Origin: Cryptomeria japonica | Taxonomy: Eukaryota > Streptophyta > Pinopsida > Cupressales > Cupressaceae | Reading direction: 5' to 3' | DNA: 64,000 bases | Assembly: GCF_030272615.1 (NCBI RefSeq) | Contig: NC_081408.1 | Span: forward strand, 769,757,336 to 769,821,335 | Shown: positions 11,934 through 24,160 of the stretch, one piece after another | Layout: the number at the start of each line of letters is the position of its first letter | Position numbering within the stretch: the stretch's first letter is position 1 | Program-made: the position numbers and the translations under genes | Notes under the pieces: generated by a model | Told to the model about the DNA's origin: nothing | The model's input: only the letters and a program-made list of their open reading frames with translations | The model's database searches: none

Positions 11934-14805
11934 TCACCTTAGCTAACCCCCTAGACCATTTTTACCTCCTTCCAAGTATTTAGTTTTATTTTTTATATTC
12001 TATTTTATTTATTTTTATTGTTTTTCATAAAAAAATGTTAATGTATTGTTATTTTTTAATTTTTATGTTTTAAAGTTTGAAAATCGTCTTTTATTTCATG
12101 TTTAAAATAGTTTTCAGTTTTCAAATATTGCAAAAAACATGAATAGTAAAAACCGTAGGAAAAAAACAAAAAACATGAATAGTATTTAAACTGTAGGAAA
12201 AAAACAAAAAACATAAACATAAACGAACAATAAACATTAGACGCAAAAAACAGACAATAAACCCTGAACAGAAAAACAAACAATAAACATTAGACGCAAA
12301 AAACAGATAATAAACCCTGAACAGAAAAACGAACACTAAACCCTAAATAGAAAAAAATGAACAAGTCCCAGGAGAAATTTGACTATCTTGGTTGATTAAC
12401 CCTAAACCCTAAACCCTAAACCCTAAATTATAATTTTTAATTATAATCTTTAATTAAAACCCTAAACATTGGATTAAGATTCAATAACTTGGCAATATAC
12501 CATGATTCCTAGCTCAAGAAAACATTTAGAGTAACATGTATGTTATCAACCACCTTAGGCATTCGTAATGGCAGCTATATTTAGTGTCAAAAATTTTAAC
12601 GTTTTCATGTCCTAAGAAATTGAGTTGGACACCATGGATTAATGTTCCTTAACTATTATTGAGGTTTGATAAGGATTCTATTAAAGGAGAATTATAAGTT
12701 TTAAATAAATGGTTTTAATTTCATTAGATTAGTGTTTATTTTGTAGAATGCTAATTTAATGGATTAGTAATAAAGGTGGTGCTATAACATTTGAAGGAGT
12801 GTTATTGGTGCTTATGGTATTAAATGGTGCTTAGTGATCAATGTTTTTCCTAGCAGTGTTGTATCAAATGGAACATATATTTAGTTTTTGATTGGAGCTT
12901 GTAGAGTTAAATTTAGTTTTTTTTTGTTATAGGAGAGTGTATTTTTCCATTGGATTGGATGATAAGTATAATAAACATAAAGAAAGGAAAGAATCAAAAA
13001 CCCTGTAATAATTTATTTTACAAAAGGTTTAACCAAATCTTTATTTACAAATCAAAATAAACTCTAGGATTCATGAAAGTTGCACAAGAAGAGACAAGTA
13101 TGGAGGTAGGTAACATCACAAAAAAAAATTATATCTAAGAGGGGTTTTTCTTCAACCTAATTATGTTCATTATTAATGTAGGGTTATGAAAATGGATCTT
13201 AAGACTCCTTTTAATTATGGACATGAAAATTGTTAAGGTAGAATCAAGGTAGGGTTGTCTAAGAAATGTTTGTTGATTTCTCGAAAGGATTGGACTTAGT
13301 GACCTACTTTCCTCAAATGGAAAGCAAGAAAGTATAAATAGAAGGTGCACATCAAGAGTTTGAGGTATTGCAATCTTATTGTAGCAATATTAGTAAAGTG
13401 TTGGTTGGTTTGCAAAATGCACATGAAAATAGTAGACTGTGTGTTGGAAGTGAATGTATTATATTATGTGAAAGCATTAATTGAAATAGTAAAATAAGAA
13501 CCAACAAGAAGGGAGAGTTGAGGGTGGTGTCTATATAGGGTAGATGAGTTATGTATTCTAATATATGACAAATTTTCTTGGATAGGTTTCATTATAAACC
13601 CCACTAAATTACTTAAAAATTTACACGTCTATATAAATTTATTTTGCCAAGTATATATTAAATTAAAAAATTAATTATATATTTATATGTGTATGTATCA
13701 TTTTACATTTAGAATGAATTGATTCTAAATTTTTTATGATAATTGCTTGTATTTCATTACCAAATGTTTATTCTAATTGATATAATTGATGTACATAATT
13801 AAAATATATTTTGAAAATTATTTAATATGTAAATAAAAGTTGATCTTAAGTAAATAAATTATTTAATATGATATAATGAATTTCCTCTTAAGTATCACCA
13901 TCGAAGGGTATGTGATCTTCATCTACAAAGAGAATGAAACAATCTACAATAGGATCCTCTAGGAATGGAGAGATATGAGGGTCTCCATGGATCTCCTAAA
14001 GTCTATTCCAAAGTGTGTGGGGGAAATCAATATCCAATGCAATACACATAGAATCATGATCTTGATACTAGATCAAATCACTCCTACATGGTCAATGATG
14101 TTACACCAAGATTATATATTTTCTAGTGTTTCTAGTTTAGGTATGACTCCATACATAAAAGGAAAATGATTACACCACCTAAAACTTATGAAGATACCAT
14201 TTTACAAAAGAATCATAGTTATCCCTTTCGAATTTTACCACAAAAGGATGAATAGAGAAACCTATGATACCTCAAATAAAACCTTAAAAAATCAGTAAAA
14301 TCAATACATATAAAACATATCAAACAAATTCATCTCATTTAAGACGGTCATTTTCAAGTGCCAAGATGTCCAAGTAAATGACTAGAATGTGAAATCACAA
14401 AAAATGGTCATTTATTCAAGCTTCAACTTAGTGTAGTACTACTAGTTGCGATCACTAAATCATCCAATGATTCTAGAAAAGAACACAACAAAGTAGTACA
14501 TGTATTGACAAGTTCATAGATATAACTTATGATTATTTTTATGATTTTGATGGAACTTATACTAATTCATCTTTAGATGTTAAAAATTATTGTTTGAGTT
14601 GCATGGGCATTATGATGTTTTATTTTGTAGAATTTTTCTTATACTTTGATTTAAGTGGATAATATTTCTTAAATGATGCTTATTATTACCCACCTATTAA
14701 TAATATTATAGATCTATGTGAGTTTCCTTTTTTATATTTAAGTTGCTAAATTGTATTTAATTATAAGTTTTTTTGGAAGGTGAAATGTAAATTAAATAGT
14801 TTGTA
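11934..14805. other. Non-coding left arm of the DNA transposon
   Basis: AT-rich, with no ORF carrying a motif. About 12160-12340 contains imperfect repeats of the type ACAATAAACATTAGACGCAAAAAACAG-like units, followed by a short telomere-type run at 12400-12427. Nothing else could be supported. Confidence 0.45.
12400..12427 (+). repeat. Short interstitial telomere-type repeat (CCCTAAA)x4
   Basis: Four perfect units of the plant telomere repeat lie at 12400-12427, inside the DNA transposon. Confidence 0.9.
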
Positions 14806-14936
14806 ATTGTAAATTTTCATGTTTGTAATTGTAATTGTAAATTTTCAAGTTTGCAAATTTTCATGTTTGTAATTGTAATTGTAATTTTTCATGTTTGTAA
14901 TTGTAATTGTAAATTTTCATGTTTGTATATATATGC
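14806..14936 (+). repeat. Minisatellite upstream of the plus-strand gene
   Basis: Imperfect tandem units of TGTAATTGTAAATTTTCATG type, about 40 bp each, run up to the splice-acceptor-like TATATATATGCAG that precedes the ORF at 14941. Confidence 0.75.
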
Positions 14937-14940
14937 AGAT

Positions 14941-15965
14941 TATTTTCACATGATGGATGAGTTTGAGATAGATGAGCTATTAGGTATAGCACCACCTCCA
15001 CCCCCTCCACCTCCACCTCCACCTCCACCTCCACCACCACCACCACCACCACCACCACCTCCACTAGATCAGTTGCGACAGACAATTAGGACAAATATTG
15101 ATGCTTGATTAGAGATATTCACACTATTAGGCATGAGCCTCATCCACCCCCTCAGTTGTTACGCCTTGCAGATAGTATGCGAGGCATTGTACAGTCTGTG
15201 CAGGCATTAGATAGCGAGCTAGATAGCTATCGTAGCTGGTGTGAGGGATTGCGTGCATTTTACGCAGATGGCCTCACATACAAACAAGTTAATGACTTAA
15301 AAATTAAAAAAATAGATTTGAAAAAATATTTTGTGAGCCCTAAGATGGATGAAGAGATAGATCCAAAGAAGCCACGGATCTCTATTCGATGGTGTAGGCA
15401 CCCGGGCATTTCTAGCCACTTTTGGGAGTGGTGGTGGATGGTCTTTGATCATCCACCACACTCCAATCATGAGGTCCTGATGTATTTTTTGAAGAAATTA
15501 TGGGTAGAATTTGAATTGGGCAAAAAGCCCAATTACTTTGATATTAGATCGTTTCAGGGGGTTGGGAGAGGCATGCCCCAGGATAGGCCAGGAGAAAAAT
15601 TGAGCAACAGGGTTAGAAACCGTGTGTGCGATGATCCATTGGTTCCTCTTCCATCACCAGTTGTTCCAGCACCTGCCCATCATCGAGCAGCGGATTCTGC
15701 TCTAGGTTCATTGAGTGCCCTATCGAGCAATTTGGTATAGCAGTTGCGGGAGGTGAGGGTTGCCCCTTGCTTAGCACATGTTTGCACAAGTTGTGGGGAT
15801 GTAAGTAGGGGTCCACAGAGTGAGGCTGCCCCTGGAGGAGATGGTGATTTTGATGATGCCGATGCCGCCCATGGTGGTTACGATGATGTTGAGGAGGCTG
15901 CACATGCTGATGTCATCTCTTCATATGTTGATCTCTTATGGGCAGACGATGATCAGCCTACAGAG
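14941..15965 (+). pseudogene. Second gene of the DNA transposon, unknown proline-rich protein
   Basis: A reading frame follows an acceptor-like ATATGCAG at 14940 and begins with an acidic start (MMDEFEIDELLG). It continues through about 24 prolines encoded by a CCA/CCT microsatellite and stops at about 15108. A frame change near 15100 leads into a second stretch (15105-15740) containing YRSWCEGLRAFYADG, RWCRHPGISSHFWEWWW and YFLKKLWVEFE. After an in-frame TAG at 15738-15740 the same frame continues to a donor-like ACAGAG|GTACAA at about 15965, ending acidic. It converges on the transposase gene. I do not recognise the family; a transposon accessory protein or captured host exon are both possible. 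Confidence 0.45.
14989..15062 (+). repeat. CCA/CCT microsatellite encoding poly-proline
   Basis: An uninterrupted run of CCN proline codons (CCA, CCT, CCC) lies inside the ORF at 14941. Length change here could explain part of the frame disruption downstream. Confidence 0.9.
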
Positions 15966-17053
15966 GTACAAATTTATTTGTATAATTTACAATGCAATAT
16001 TAAATTCCTTGTAATATATAGGACTTTTTATTATGTCATTTCCTTGCTATTATATATCAGGTCATGTTATGTGATTTGGCGCACTCTAGTGATTATATAT
16101 GTGATACATTGCTTTGTTATTATGTTATTTGGACTTGTTTTAATGTCATTTCCTTATTAAATTATTATTTCAAGACTTGTTATTATGTCATCAAGAATTG
16201 TTATGTGATTGTATATAGGACTTTTTATTTATGACTTGTTATGTGATCTATTTATGACTTTATATATTAACATTGTGATTGATCATCTTATAGTGCAACA
16301 GTTTATAATTCAATGTGCACAAAATAACATTAAGAATAAGATAGCTAATACAATATTGTTTATGAAACCAAAATTGTATCAAATGTAGACAAATACAATG
16401 TGAAAGGGACAAAGAAAAACACTTATCATTATTAAATATTTAAAAGAGTTCACACAAGTATTGACTTATTAATTATAAATGAATCTCATAAAGGAATCAT
16501 GATTTTCATGATTATATAAAAGGATTATTAATTATAAATGAATCTCATAGAGGAATCCAATAGATTGATGGAACTAAGGCTAACCAAATTATTAAGAAGC
16601 TACAAACATAGTATCGACTTTTCTCTTAAGTTGACCACACTACTTTACTAGTGTATTGATGGTTTATTAGTGCGGATAGTAGTGGTATGAAAAGCATGGA
16701 CTTCATGGTACTAAAATAAAAAAGTACACTATAAATATAGATTTGTCATACAATGATAAATATAGAGTCAAGTCATATTTAAGACATAATTCTATCTTTG
16801 AACTTACAATTAATATATGAAGAGATTACAATAAAATAAATATATCATAAAAAATTAGAATTCAATTGTAACACAATTACAATGTGCACAAAATAACATT
16901 AAGAAGATAACTAATACAATGTTGTTTATGAAACCAAAATTGTATCAAATGTAGACAAATACAATGTTAAAGGGACAAAGAAAAACAATTATCATGATTA
17001 AATATAAAAGAGTTCACTCAAGTAACACAAACTTACATGCATATAAATTTGAT
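15966..17053. repeat. Non-coding spacer between the convergent genes, with a direct repeat
   Basis: A block of about 145 bp at 16312-16460 (starting CAATGTGCACAAAATAACAT) recurs at 16879-17023 with a few differences, an offset near 565 bp. Between them a shorter unit (ATTATAAATGAATCTCATA) is also repeated. No gene is visible. Confidence 0.75.
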
Positions 17054-20000
17054 TCAACCTAATGTACCATCTACATCCTCTCTCTTCTGCAATGCATCTA
17101 TGATTGCCTCATGCTCTTCTACTAAAAGTGTCCACAATACCTTATTAGCGGGTCTACCTTTGTATCTTTCTAATTTGATGTTTGTTGCCACCACCAAATG
17201 AGAATAGTGTATAATCTTCTTTTCTAATTGGTATTCTTCATAAGCTAGTAAGCCATTCCTTCTTGTTAAGTATTTGCATAGCCATGTACCAACCACCACA
17301 ACAGACCCAACTGGATACTGAAAACCATCATCATCTACTTGATCACATATCAACTTTTTCTTAGGCTCTACACATCTATCTAGCCAATACTCAACCTGCT
17401 CATCATTATCCTCAAGTGCAACAACAGCATACACATGTCCTATAAAACAAATTTAAGTACAATGTGTAGAAATAAAACTTGTTAGAATTTATAATTCAAA
17501 TATGTAATCATAAATTATATGACAATACATAAAAATATATAATTTAAAGTTATAAACAATAAATTGAATTAAATTACCAGGTTGTATGAGGTCTGAAACA
17601 CGATCATAATCTTCTGATGCAAATGCATGATCGGGGTCTTCATTTCTTCTAACATCTTCATATTGTGTCTCAGTAGGTGTTAAGGATTTGTGTTGCCATT
17701 CTTCGACCCATTCCATATTCTCGCATTCTTCCCATTCACCTGCAACACAAAATTGACAAAAACATGCAAGCTCTCTAGTCCATATAGTCCAAGTGTTAGA
17801 ATTATAACTCTTAAATGAATGCCATCTAGCTGACCCATTTATTGTATCACAATCATATCTTGGAAGGATATTATCCTCTTTAACTAGCCAGAAGAAATGT
17901 CTAATTGTAGAGTTCTGACTTGATCCTATGGATAAATTTGCACTACACCAATCCACAATTGCACTTGCATTTTTAAATTTAGTCTTTTCCTCGAATTTGA
18001 GTTGCTCTCTGCAAAGGGCTCTCTTAACACATGCACCGGCACCATCATGTTCTCCTTTCCCATGTCTAGCCTCAAAAAAACTCCAAATGTGTTCAATATT
18101 AGTTTTCTTATGAATCCTACTCAACCAATAAAACATTCTAGCATTCTTGAATTGCCATGTGCAATTATCAGACCATATTAGATGTTGTGTCATCTGAATT
18201 TCTCTCTCCCTCAAATTCTAAAAAAAGGTCTTGAAGCAAAGTTGGACAAACTCAAATGAGTGTAATTTATTATCACTCATATAGAAATGGTACTCTCTCA
18301 AAATTTTGTGATCCTCTTGTGTACTATCTGGTGCATGCCTATAGATAATATGGACAAAAATTGATACCTGCACTGAATTGTAGTATTGTGATTGTACCTC
18401 ATCTTGTGGTGCAACCGTGTAGTTCTCTACAAAGTCAACAACCAAAAGTATACTACCAATAGGAAATGTATCCTTACATATTCGAAACTGACCATCGAGC
18501 CATCTAGCATTTTGAGTGTGTTTAACATATTTAGGTATGATGTTACTCTTGAATTCATTCATAAATGCATGAACACTAACTTTTTCAGTGATTAGATTGC
18601 ATCGTTTTCCAACCTTTCCATCCTTCAGTGGATACTCAATAGTTTTAAATCTTTTAACATCAATTAATTGTTGTCCAAAATCATTTGAAATATTTTCATG
18701 CAAACATTCATCCAACAATGCAAGATTGCCACATATATCACATACACCAGAAACACATGCATTGAAAAGGAAATTTTGTTCATTTAGTGGGTTGCAAACA
18801 AACTTGAAATAAACTCCTTTATAGTTTCAAGTGGTATATTTATACCACATTCTTGGAACATTCCATTACTATGCATGGTAACACGTATATATCGAAATAC
18901 ATCATAATGGTAGCGAAATTGAACATGAGTTTTGCAACAACATGTGACTCTTTCCTTGTTAATTCGAACATACCAATGTTTAAACTTTTCCAAAGACCTT
19001 TGACAAATGCTAATAGTCAACACCTTATCATCCAAAAAAAATTTATACAATTCAGTTTGAGTCATGTCCAATAGGTGTTTTGGATGTGGATCACGAATTT
19101 TTGACCCAACTCTTAATTTAAGAACATCTCTAACATTAGGTGATACTCTCGTATTATCGTGCAAGAATTTTTTGATCAAATTTTTTACTTCACCAGTAAG
19201 TTTCATATCAGATCTTGGTAGTCTACCACTAAAAGTCCACAATTTGTTTGCCGAATCACTTTCAAAATTAACTCTTCTTTTTACAGCTCTTGACAAAGTT
19301 TTGCGATGAATATTAAGATATCCACTTATGTTACTCATAATTCTTTTATTAGAAGTTGTTTGCCTTACTAAAGTTGTTGTTATTGCCCATCGTGCCGCAT
19401 TTTTATCTTTAGAACAACTTTTCTTTCCAATTGTATCAAAGGCACTAGCAACAGTCAATACAACTTGTTTTAAAGGCTCCTCCTTCTTCTTGGGTTTGAC
19501 ATAAAAGCCTAACTTCTTCATCACTTTTCGCATTTTAGTCATTTTAATTAGTTGTACCATTAATTGACATTGAAACCCAAATTTCTTATTATAAAAAAAA
19601 TTTCTAAACAATCTATTTGCATGTGTCGTAATCTGTCTCCATGAAACCAAGCCAGGAAGGTTGTCTAGTACATCACTTTTAATTTCAAAATTTTCATTCA
19701 TTTGATTATCATTCAAACATGTTTCATTTTCAATTGGTGTTTCCATGTCTACATGCACATTATTGGTTTTAGTTGTAGGTAGATTTTCAATTTCATTTGG
19801 AGTTTCAAATTTGGTTTCAATTTCAGTTTCAAGTTGAGATCTAGTTTCAGTTGGCGTTTCAAATTGGATTTCAATTTCACTTTCAACTTGACTTCTAATT
19901 TCATTTGGGGTTTGATTTGCAATTAGAATTTCATTTAATAAGTAACCTGCTTCTACTAAATCACCAATTTCTTCATGAGAAAAAACATAGGGCTGTGAAG

Positions 20001-20139
20001 ACATACATGTATCCAATAATGGATTAGAAGATGCACCTAAATTAAATGGTTCTATTGTGTTTCCTTCATCAGCATTTATGGTCTCATTGATGTTCTCCTC
20101 TTCTAAAATGATTGTGGAACTTGAAGCTCCTTGTCTCAT
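17054..20139 (-). pseudogene. DDE-type transposase of the 9.7-kb transposon
   Basis: The minus-strand gene starts at the ATG at 20139, with an in-frame TGA just upstream. Exon 1 runs to 17578 (donor CTG|GTAATT), intron 17440-17577, exon 2 from 17439 (acceptor TTTTATAG|GA) to 17054; the join keeps frame. Order: acidic N-terminus with an 18-residue repeat (FETP-E--SQLE type), a helix-turn-helix-like region, a cysteine cluster (VTCCCKTH; later ACVSGVCDICG), then LVVDFVENYT, IWSDNCTWQFKNARMF and FFEARHGKGEHDGAG, which I read as the RNase-H-fold catalytic core. Metazoan proteins of a family I remember have the same order (VCDFSENY, FSDG, HGKG-CDG). Damage: a frameshift near 18800 and one in-frame TAG at 18218-18220. 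About 980 residues originally. Confidence 0.7.
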
Positions 20140-20430
20140 TCTTGATCTTCTCTCTCATTGATGCATTGTCTCCTTCTCCCTATTTGTTGCAATCTCCTCA
20201 GTTGTCAGAGCCTTCCTTTGCCTCTTCCTACGTTGATTTGATCCCATGGCTACACCAAAATTTGAATTCGAATCAATCTCCTTACCAAATCGACAATAAG
20301 ACAAACAAAGAGAATGATTAATCAAAACATTCTCTTTGCAGATCGTACCTGTCAGCCAATGATTGAAAAATCATTCAATCATTGGGATTTGTGCTTGTGG
20401 GCTAGAGTCTGGCCCAACGGATCTTTTCAG

Positions 20431-20506
20431 AAACGGGTGCCTGTTTTTGAAAACGGGCGCCCGTTTCACTTTCAACAGTACAGAGCGAAACGGGCGCCCG
20501 TTTTTT
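20431..20506. promoter_or_regulatory. Right cluster of palindromic motifs, upstream of the transposase
   Basis: Three copies of the palindrome occur at 20431-20448, 20450-20467 and 20487-20506 (best copy AAACGGGCGCCCGTTT). They lie about 290-370 bp upstream of the transposase start codon and about 880 bp from the right end, so they could act in transposase expression, in end recognition, or both. Confidence 0.6.
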
Positions 20507-21359
20507 AAAATTAGGGGCTGGAAACATTCCTTAGCTTTTTTTTTTTTGCTTCAGGATAGGCTTGGTCTCACCAAGCCTATGCTTGGACCTCCAAAAAAAT
20601 GACTAAGGTAAAACGACATTAGATTTCTACCTTGGCCTAATTTTTTGAGGGTCTTTCTGATTGAATTTTTTGACGAAACAAAAACCCATTAGAGCTTTCA
20701 GCGTCTTGATTTCAGAAATGTAAATTTTATAGTGATAAGATTACTTTTACTATTTTTGTATTATTTATTAATCAAAAGTGAAACCTAAACCTAAAATACC
20801 AAGGTTCACTAAAACTTTAATAACTTTTTGGTTTTTAGGATTTTAGAAAAATAAATTATATGGCATAAATCTACATACAATTCTTTTGAATATTAAAAAA
20901 AAAATTGAAAAATATGAAATTTTCATCAAATTATGGTGGTCGTACACCTGATGTTTTGAAAATATACTTTATTGTCAGTTAAAAATTAATTAAAAAAAAT
21001 ATATTCAATAAAAAAATAAGAAAAAATATTCTCATCAATATTTGGTTTCTTAGGTATCATTTCCCAAAAGGATTTGCAAAAATTGATTTATTTGCATCAA
21101 AAAAGGGTGGTCGTACACATGCGTGGTATGGTCCTGAAACAGGCATTTTGAAAAACTAGTTTTTAAACATGCCTACTAAAAACAGATTTCTACCATGTGG
21201 GTATTAAAATAAATTACATATTTGAAAAGTAGACTCTGAGCACTATATTTTCTAGTAATGAAGTTTTTTGAGATTCAATCTCTAAGTGCATCAAATTTTG
21301 ACATCAATCGACATAAAATTTGAAAAACAGAAAAAACACTTCCACTTTTTGCCCAAAAG
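20507..21359. other. Non-coding right arm of the DNA transposon
   Basis: AT-rich, no gene. The phrase GGTGGTCGTACAC occurs at about 20936 and 21107. Nothing else was recognised. Confidence 0.45.
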
Positions 21360-21385
21360 TGGGACTCAACTTCTTGCAGCCACCC
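21360..21385 (-). repeat. Right terminal inverted repeat of the DNA transposon
   Basis: TGGGACTCAACTT...GCAGCCACCC, the partner of 11678-11703; followed by the TATT target copy at 21386-21389. Confidence 0.6.
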
Positions 21386-21713
21386 TATTGATTTTATATA
21401 TTTTAATTGTATAATTCTTATAGATATGTAGATTTTAATAGGGTTTACAACATAATACATTAATATGTAAAATTGTCCATTTCAAAGTAGAAATTAACTT
21501 CTCAAATAATACACCTTTTTTATTATATTTACCATAAAATTGACCTAAAATTTAAGATAAAACAATATCTAAAAGCAAATGCTCCTAATAAATTTTATAA
21601 TGAAACCACCACATAAAAAATTATATTATCCTAATGATGACCTAAATTTTCATACAATTTAAATGTTTTGAAATGAGCTTATATGAGCGGAGGGCGAGAA
21701 TTTTCTAAAGATG
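21386..21713. repeat. AT-rich dispersed repeat, copy A right part
   Basis: It continues the repeat broken at 11677 and matches 56297-56545 (GATTTTATATATTTTAATT, TAGATATGTAGATTT and onward to GAGAATTTTC). The LINE begins at about 21714, where the match ends. Confidence 0.7.
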
Positions 21714-23318
21714 GTGCAACAGATGTAAGCATGTAGGTTGAGGAGAAGGATAGGTTTTTTGAGAATCTAGGACCCTTCCTTATGTGAGCTTAGGACATGC
21801 CTTATCGTGTGGCTTGTCTTCTCTTTTTCTATAAAATCCTGGTCGAAAAAGAAACTTTTGTTGGGAGTGGGGACTTTGTGGGTGTTCCTCTTCTGCAGAA
21901 TATCAACAAGGAGATGGGAAAAAGTGGGTCCTTTCCTTCTTCGAAGGAAACAAAGGGAAACATTCCCTAGAGTAGCTAGAAGGACCTTTTTAATAGCAAG
22001 AATTTTATTCCTACGGATGGGGTTGTCATGGAGTACACTAACAAGGGAACATGTCTGAATATCAAAGATACTTCTTTGGACTGCTCGTTAGTTAAAATGG
22101 AAACCCCTCTTGTAGGTAAGTTCTTGGGTAGAAGGTTGGAGATTTCTATGGTTTAGAAGTGGACAACAGTTAAGTGGACTTTGAAGGGAAGTCCTTTATT
22201 TATACCCTACCTAAAGGTATGTTTTGCTTCTCCTTCTCCCTTAAGAAAGACTATTCATATCTTCTCTTCAGAGCCTTGGTTCTCAGGCAAGAAACAACTC
22301 CCCCTTTATAAGTGGTGACTAGGGTTCAAACATTAACTTATCGAAGGGGCTATTCCTACTTGCATTCATCTCTCAAGATTTCCTCTTGCGTTTTAGGATG
22401 AAGAAATTATTATTTGTATAGTGAACTAATTTGGACAGTATATCTCTTTGAAGTTAGTTACTAAGAATAGATCTAGGTTAGTGTTTTCTTAATTTTACAT
22501 TGGTGTGGTGCCTAGCACCTCTTTAACTATTTTGATTGAGTTGAATTTGTGTCTAGGTTCTTATATCTAGTAGAATGAGTATGAAAACTTGACCCCCTAT
22601 TGCCAGATTTTTTCCTCAATGGGTCATCTTAGTATTCATTTCTAGAAGGGTGGTTGCAATGGTGTTTTGTTTAAGGCAAAAGGTATAGGCCCATTGAAGC
22701 CCAACCTAGGTGGAGAGGTGTTCGGTTCTAGATTTTATTCAAGCTATTCTTTAAAGAGGGTGGATGATATAAATCTAGCTTTTGAGAAATCAATGAGTAC
22801 AGAGACTTCACTCCCTTTGGCTCTCAATCAGGATAGAGATCATTTTCCTAGGATCTTGGACTCTCCTCCTAAAGTCTCCTTGGAGGTCATGCTTTCTCTT
22901 CAAAATACCCCAGTGGATTCAAGTTCTCTGGTCATTGGTGAGTCTAAGGACTCTAACCTGGCACTCCCCATTTTGGACATTGTTCCTTTTGTGATTTCAG
23001 ACTTCCTCAAGGGGCTTCCCTATCTAGTGAGTCTCTCCTTAGTGTCAATCCAATAGATCACTCATTTACATGACTGGGTTCCTATGCCTCTAGCTGCTAA
23101 CTTGAAGGGAATGAAGAGGTTTGTCTCTCCATGTGTGCCTTTAATAGAAGTCCCTTGGTCTGACACTTTTACTAAAGGTGTTAGGAAGTTGGTAGATATA
23201 GGGAAGGATTCAAAAATGGGAAAAAATTAAACAAGAGATGTGACACAGTTCAATGCAGCTAGAGATGTGGCTAATGGTAGCCAAAGTACCTTTGAGAAAG
23301 TCTGGTCCTGGAACCAAA
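21714..23318 (+). pseudogene. LINE ORF1 (DUF4283-like)
   Basis: Forward fragments in several frames read as the first ORF of a plant L1-type LINE. MFCFSFSLKKDYSYLLFRA is at about 22210-22265, TPPL, YSYLHSSLKISS and WTVYLFEV follow, and YENLTPYCQIFSSMGHLSIHF is at about 22585-22650. The last matches the position of the CCHC-type knuckle, but here the second cysteine and the final cysteine are lost. The C-terminal part (22667-23056) is an open, low-motif tail. ORF1 binds LINE RNA. Numerous stops and frameshifts make this an old copy. Confidence 0.6.
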
Positions 23319-23322
23319 AGAA

Positions 23323-23528
23323 ATGATTGTCAATTCATGGAACATTACGGGACTAAACGGTTGCCATAAACAAATTTTGGTTAAAAATATGTTGAAAGAG
23401 TTGAATACGGACAACATTCTTCTTTAGGAAACTAAAATGAGTTATAATACTTTTACCAAGATCAACAATTTTATTTGACCCTTCTCTAATTTCATCATCA
23501 TGAGTGTTGATGCTGCTTCAAGTGGGTT
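23323..23528 (+). pseudogene. LINE ORF2 start, AP endonuclease domain part 1
   Basis: The ATG at 23323 opens IVNSWNITGLNG, the usual N-terminus of the apurinic-like endonuclease that nicks target DNA for LINE insertion. About 30 residues on, a TAG replaces the codon before ETKMS, which matches the QETK motif, so the glutamine position is lost. It runs to SVDAASSG at 23527, where the Copia element interrupts it. The continuation is at 49574. Confidence 0.7.
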
Positions 23529-24160
23529 TGTTAGATTTTGTGAGAAGTGAGAACTGAGCTAGGATCTCATGTTGGTTGTAGATCACATGCAACTCCAAGC
23601 AATAGATGATCGAAGATTAAAATAGTTGAATGAAGAGAAATCTAATATGAGATAGAAATAGAGACAAATAAGAGAATTTAGAGAAGACTCTCACCAAGCT
23701 ATCATTGATTTAGTGAAGGTGAGAGTATAGTTCTTATTATATAAAAGAATAATAGCATATACATCCAAGGGGTGCATTAAATCCTATTCCCCATAAAAGG
23801 TGGGAGGTTTTACCTTTTTGGTAAATGTCAAAACATGTGGCATCACCTCCTCACATGAAGACAAGAAAGGAGTTGAAAAAGTTGGCACATAAGGCCAAAA
23901 GTGGGTGAGAAACCCAACTACCCCATAACCCACTTAGGAAATGACAAAATAGTTGTTGTGAGAGGTGCCACAACAAGCCAAAAGAATGTGTGTAACTCAA
24001 CTACCCATGTGAGATGGAAAGTTAAACTTGTAGTTAATGTATTTTGCCATGTGTCTTCATATTAACCACTCCTAATAACCTAAGCAAACTTAAATAATAT
24101 ATATGTGGGAAAAATAAATACTCTCTAACATAAGGAAAAAATTTTAAAAGTACACTAACA
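23529..24160 (-). repeat. 3' LTR of the Copia element (left)
   Basis: It starts TGTTAGATTTTGTGAG and ends CACTAACA, followed by CCCCTCTT, the complement of a polypurine tract. The 632 bp correspond to 627 bp in the split right LTR, with many substitutions, so the insertion is old. Confidence 0.85.

Larger units (their letters stand above)
11678..21385 (-). mobile_element. 9.7-kb DNA transposon with DDE-type transposase
   Basis: The ends are GGGTAAACG... and ...GCAGCCACCC, which match as 26-bp terminal inverted repeats at about 18 positions. TATT flanks both sides (11674-11677 and 21386-21389). The flanks join seamlessly into a sequence present uninterrupted at about 56290-56330, with its single TATT at 56293-56296, which fixes the insertion. 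Inside are a transposase gene on the minus strand (17054-20139), a convergent plus-strand gene (14941-15965), and clusters of a GC-rich palindrome near both ends. A 4-bp target duplication would fit the Sola superfamily among others; I cannot assign it without a search. Confidence 0.75.

Noticed and set aside
12056-12336. F/Y/C-rich minus-strand frames
   Set aside because: Translation of imperfect AAAAAACA-type repeats; low complexity only.
14861-15085. Val/Glu-repeat protein on the minus strand
   Set aside because: Antisense of the CCA/CCT microsatellite that encodes poly-proline on the plus strand.
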